In this document: positions 4,426 to 7,005 of the stretch, one piece after another
How positions within the stretch are numbered: position 1 is the stretch's first letter
Layout: each line of letters opens with the position of its first letter
Assembly (NCBI GenBank): GCA_003167305.1
Contig: PMTP01000014.1
Span: 5,197 to 12,201, forward strand
Length of the DNA: 7,005 nucleotides
Reading direction: 5' to 3'
Origin: Acidobacteriaceae bacterium
Lineage (GTDB): Bacteria > Acidobacteriota > Terriglobia > Terriglobales > Acidobacteriaceae
Position numbers and translations under genes: made by a program
The notes under the pieces: model-generated
The model's database searches: none
Seen by the model: the letters and a program-made list of their open reading frames with translations, nothing else
Told to the model about the DNA's origin: nothing

Positions 4426-6711
4426 ATGCGCCGTACTCTGCTTCCTTTCTTCGCCGCGCTCTTCGCCGTTCTAACATTTGTTGCCGCCGGCCTCCCGGCT
4501 CAAGCCGCCGGTCAAACGGCTGCCCCGGCTGCCGTTCCGGCCGATGCGCCGTATAAGGATGCGCGCCTTCCGGCGGACCGGCGGGTGGCTGACCTGCTGA
4601 GCCGCATGACTCTCGAAGAGAAAGCCACGATGCTCTCCGGGGCGGGTTGGATGGAGTCGGCGGCGAACGATCGGCTGGGAATTCCGGCGATCAAGATGGC
4701 TGACGGGCCGCTGGGTGTGCGCTCGTGGGCGGGCAGCTCGGCGATTACCAACCTGGCCGGCGCGCCGCTGAAGGTGCTCTCCACTTCATTTCCTTCGGGC
4801 GTGGCCATGGCCGCCACCTGGGACACCGCGTTGGTGCAGCGCGAGGGCCAGGCCATCGCGCAAGAGGTCAAGGCGCTGGGCCGCGACATGATCCTGGGGC
4901 CGACGGTGAACATCAACCGCGTACCGCTGTGGGGGCGCAACTTCGAGGGCTACGGCGAAGACCCCTATCTCGCCGCGCGGCTGGGCGTGGCTTACATCAA
5001 GGGCGTGCAGGGCGAGGGCGTGATTCCTTCGGTGAAGCACTTTGCCGCCAACAACGAAGAGTTCGAGCGCCACCGCATCGACGAGCAGATCGACGCGCGC
5101 ACGTTGCACGAGATCTACCTGCCCGCCTTCAAAGCCGCCGTCGAGGAGGGCGGCGCGTGGACGGTGATGTCGGCCTATAACAAAGTCAACGGGCTGAATT
5201 GCTCGATGAACGCGCCGCTGTTGCACGAGATTTTGCTGGGCGAGTTCGGCTTCAAGGGATTTATCGTCTCCGACTGGGGCAGCACCTATGCGACGGCCGC
5301 GACGGTGAACGCGGGCATGGACCTGGAGATGCCGGGCGGCCCGCTCTTGCCGGCTTATAAGGCCACTGCTGGCCCCCAGGCCACGGGTAGAAGCGGCGGA
5401 TGGCTGGCCGCCGACAAGGTGCTGGCCGAACTCAAGGCCGGCAACATTTCCGAAGCCACGCTCAACGACAACGTGGGCCGGATTCTGCGTGTAATTTTTG
5501 TATGCGGCCTCTTCGACCACCCGCACACGGCGGGCGGCGAAGTGGACACGCCGGCCCAGCAGGCCGTGGCGCTGCAAGGGGCGACCGAAGGGATTGTGCT
5601 CTTGAAGAATGAAGGCTCGCTGCTGCCGCTGGACGCGACGAAGATTCATTCCATCGCCGTGATCGGACCGAACGCGGCCGTGGCGCGCACCGGCGGGGGC
5701 GGCAGCTCGATGGTGCGGCCGAATTATTCCATCGCCCCGCTGGACGGGATTCGCACGCGCGTCGGCAGCGGGGTTGATGTAAAGTATGCGCTCGGCGTTG
5801 GCATGGAAGGCGAAGACCCCACGCAGGATACTCCTGAGGCGCGGGCCAAGGCGCTGAGCCAAGCAGTGGAAGCCGCCGCTCAATCCGATGTGGCCGTGGT
5901 GGTGGTGGGCCGGTACTCAAAGCTTGAGGCTGAGAGCTTCGACGTGAAGACGATGGACCTGCCCGCCGGACAGGACGAGCTGATTGAGGCCGTCGAAAAG
6001 GCTAACTCACACACCATTGTGGTGCTGAACAGCGGCGACCCAGTGACCATGACCAAATGGATCGCGCAAACCCCGGCGCTGCTGGAGATGTGGTACGGCG
6101 GACAGGAGGGCGGCCACGCGCTGGCTGCGATTCTCTTCGGCGACGCCAACCCTTCAGGCAAGCTGCCGGTTTCGTTCCCCAAGAAGTTTGAAGACTCTCC
6201 AGCTTATGGGAATTATCCTGTCTCGGAATCGCGTGAAGGCCTGAAGGTGTATTACGCCGAAGGAATTTATATCGGCTATCGGTACTACGACACGAAGAAT
6301 GTTGAGCCACAATTCCCGTTTGGCTTTGGGCTGAGTTACACGAGCTTCGAGTACAGCGATCTGAAACTCGCACAGAGGATGTCGAATGATACCAACCCGG
6401 TTCCCATTACGGTAGTTCTCATAAAAATCCGCAATACTGGCAATCGTGCCGGTGCTGAAGTTGTTCAACTCTATGTGCATGACGGGCATTCTAAGATCGA
6501 CCGCCCAATTCATGAACTCAAGCGTTTTCAACGTGCTGAATTGGCACCCGGAGAGAGTACAACGGTGATGTTTGTCTTGAACAACGCAGACCTCTCCTAT
6601 TGGAGCCCGGAGAAGAAGGCATGGGTAGCCGATCCGGGCACATTCGAGATTCAGGTGGGCGCGTCCTCCCGTGACATTCGCCTGCGCGCACAGCTGGAGC
6701 TGAAGAAGTAA
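4426..6711 (+). CDS. secreted GH3 beta-glucosidase with fibronectin-III-like C-terminal domain
   Basis: A 761-residue glycoside hydrolase family 3 enzyme that should release terminal beta-linked glucose or related sugars outside the cytoplasm. The start at 4426 is chosen for AGGAG at eight bases and the signal peptide that follows (residues 1-27, cut near PAQA). The N-terminal barrel (about 40-340) shows KMADGPLGVR (Asp93, Arg99), GRNFEGYGEDP (Arg171), KHFAANN (Lys204, His205) and the nucleophile motif SDW with Asp283. The second domain (about 384-600) shows GIVLLKNEGSLLPL, the probable acid/base Glu503 in KLEAESFD, and NPSGKLPVSFP. Then come YIGYRYYDT and FGFGLSYTSFEY, and a fibronectin-III-like domain (about 646-758, ending VGASSRDIRLR). 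The enzyme appears complete. Exact substrate cannot be read from sequence. The segment after about 6180 is less GC-rich. The frame is open 189 codons further upstream, antisense to col2; I reject that extension. Confidence 0.95.
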   Translation: MRRTLLPFFAALFAVLTFVAAGLPAQAAGQTAAPAAVPADAPYKDARLPADRRVADLLSRMTLEEKATMLSGAGWMESAANDRLGIPAIKMADGPLGVRSWAGSSAITNLAGAPLKVLSTSFPSGVAMAATWDTALVQREGQAIAQEVKALGRDMILGPTVNINRVPLWGRNFEGYGEDPYLAARLGVAYIKGVQGEGVIPSVKHFAANNEEFERHRIDEQIDARTLHEIYLPAFKAAVEEGGAWTVMSAYNKVNGLNCSMNAPLLHEILLGEFGFKGFIVSDWGSTYATAATVNAGMDLEMPGGPLLPAYKATAGPQATGRSGGWLAADKVLAELKAGNISEATLNDNVGRILRVIFVCGLFDHPHTAGGEVDTPAQQAVALQGATEGIVLLKNEGSLLPLDATKIHSIAVIGPNAAVARTGGGGSSMVRPNYSIAPLDGIRTRVGSGVDVKYALGVGMEGEDPTQDTPEARAKALSQAVEAAAQSDVAVVVVGRYSKLEAESFDVKTMDLPAGQDELIEAVEKANSHTIVVLNSGDPVTMTKWIAQTPALLEMWYGGQEGGHALAAILFGDANPSGKLPVSFPKKFEDSPAYGNYPVSESREGLKVYYAEGIYIGYRYYDTKNVEPQFPFGFGLSYTSFEYSDLKLAQRMSNDTNPVPITVVLIKIRNTGNRAGAEVVQLYVHDGHSKIDRPIHELKRFQRAELAPGESTTVMFVLNNADLSYWSPEKKAWVADPGTFEIQVGASSRDIRLRAQLELKK

Positions 6712-6754
6712 GTTTCTGCCGGATGGTCCACCCTTGATCCGCCAATTATGCTGG

Positions 6755-6803
6755 GTGCCCCATCCTTTCGCGTTCTTTGCGGAAGGGTGGGAATCCACGA
6801 ACC
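6755..6803 (+). repeat. REP-like palindromic repeat, copy B (after the GH3 gene)
   Basis: This is the second copy of the element at 2475-2523, in inverted orientation, lying 43 bases after the GH3 stop codon. Arms 6759-6771 and 6779-6791 pair throughout if two G-U pairs are allowed, with a 7-base loop. Loop bases differ from copy A while the stem is kept, including changes that stay pairable, which fits selection for the hairpin. It may help end or stabilise the GH3 transcript. Confidence 0.65.
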
Positions 6804-7005
6804 CGCCCTGCGTTTTTCTGACCACTGTTCACTGGCCACTGACCAGGTGTTTGCTGATGATTATCCCCAGCGGGCGCATGATCTTTGTAGATGGCTCGAG
6901 CATGAGGAAAGAAGGAACCGGGAGCAGTGCCTTAAGAGGTCCAGAAAGCACTTGTTTTTGTAATGTATTCGCCTCTGAAACCGCTGAACGGCCGGGAACA
7001 ACCCT
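6804..7005. other. right-edge region with no assignable gene
   Basis: Short frames are open on both strands. One is a plus-strand frame from an ATG at 6857 to the edge (beginning MIIPSGRMIFVDGSS) with only a weak AGG upstream. The other is a minus-strand frame entering from the edge and stopping near 6835. They overlap in antisense and I recognise neither, so I do not call a gene. A 7-base periodic tandem CACTG-tt CACTG-gc CACTG-ac sits at 6823-6843. Confidence 0.35.

Noticed and set aside
4786..5883. A 365-codon minus-strand frame inside the GH3 gene
   Set aside because: A typical antisense shadow of a GC-rich gene; the plus strand carries all GH3 motifs in this interval, and the antisense protein is His/Arg-rich without recognisable domains.
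6154..6825. A 223-codon minus-strand frame over the end of the GH3 gene and the downstream repeat
   Set aside because: Antisense to conserved GH3 and fibronectin-III-like motifs, and its N-terminus is read through the palindromic repeat.

Overview
The window is GC-rich DNA (about 60-65% in the hand-counted coding stretches I checked, lower between genes) and looks like chromosomal DNA of a soil bacterium. My best guess is Acidobacteriota (subdivision 1, Terriglobia). The clues are the style of the proteins, the dispersed hairpin repeats that carry TTTCGC/GCGAAA arms, and a left-edge gene start that resembles acidobacterial Crp/Fnr regulators. This placement is recognition from memory, not a database result.

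Layout, left to right. Minus strand: the first 22 codons of a probable Crp/Fnr-type regulator run off the left edge, with a plausible sigma70-like promoter. A structured intergenic stretch (about 255-381) follows, including a likely terminator for the next gene. Minus strand 404-1267: a secreted collagen-like protein (col1) ending in a phage-tail-collagen domain. A 449-491 bp divergent intergenic region separates it from a plus-strand gene (1759-2430) for a six-helix membrane protein of unknown function. Between that gene and the convergent second collagen gene lie two hairpins, part of a repeat whose second copy lies after the last gene. Minus strand 2556-4211: a 551-residue secreted multi-domain collagen-like protein (col2). 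A 214 bp divergent intergenic region follows. Plus strand 4426-6711: a secreted, apparently complete GH3 beta-glucosidase with catalytic residues in place. The right 200 bp contain nothing I can assign.

Main points. Col1 and col2 share an almost identical export and N-terminal two-cysteine module (35 of 42 residues; about 83% DNA identity over 127 bp) but carry entirely different C-terminal parts: a tail-fibre tip in col1; a carbohydrate-binding-like domain, a BclA/C1q-like domain and an unknown domain in col2. Together they look like a family of exported filamentous surface proteins with interchangeable heads. Col2 is divergent from the GH3 enzyme, so an adhesion-plus-saccharide-hydrolysis role is possible, but that link is inference. 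I see no CRISPR array, insertion sequence, tRNA or rRNA. I found no clear new defence or mobile system; the most unusual content is the pair of collagen-like proteins and their domain combinations.
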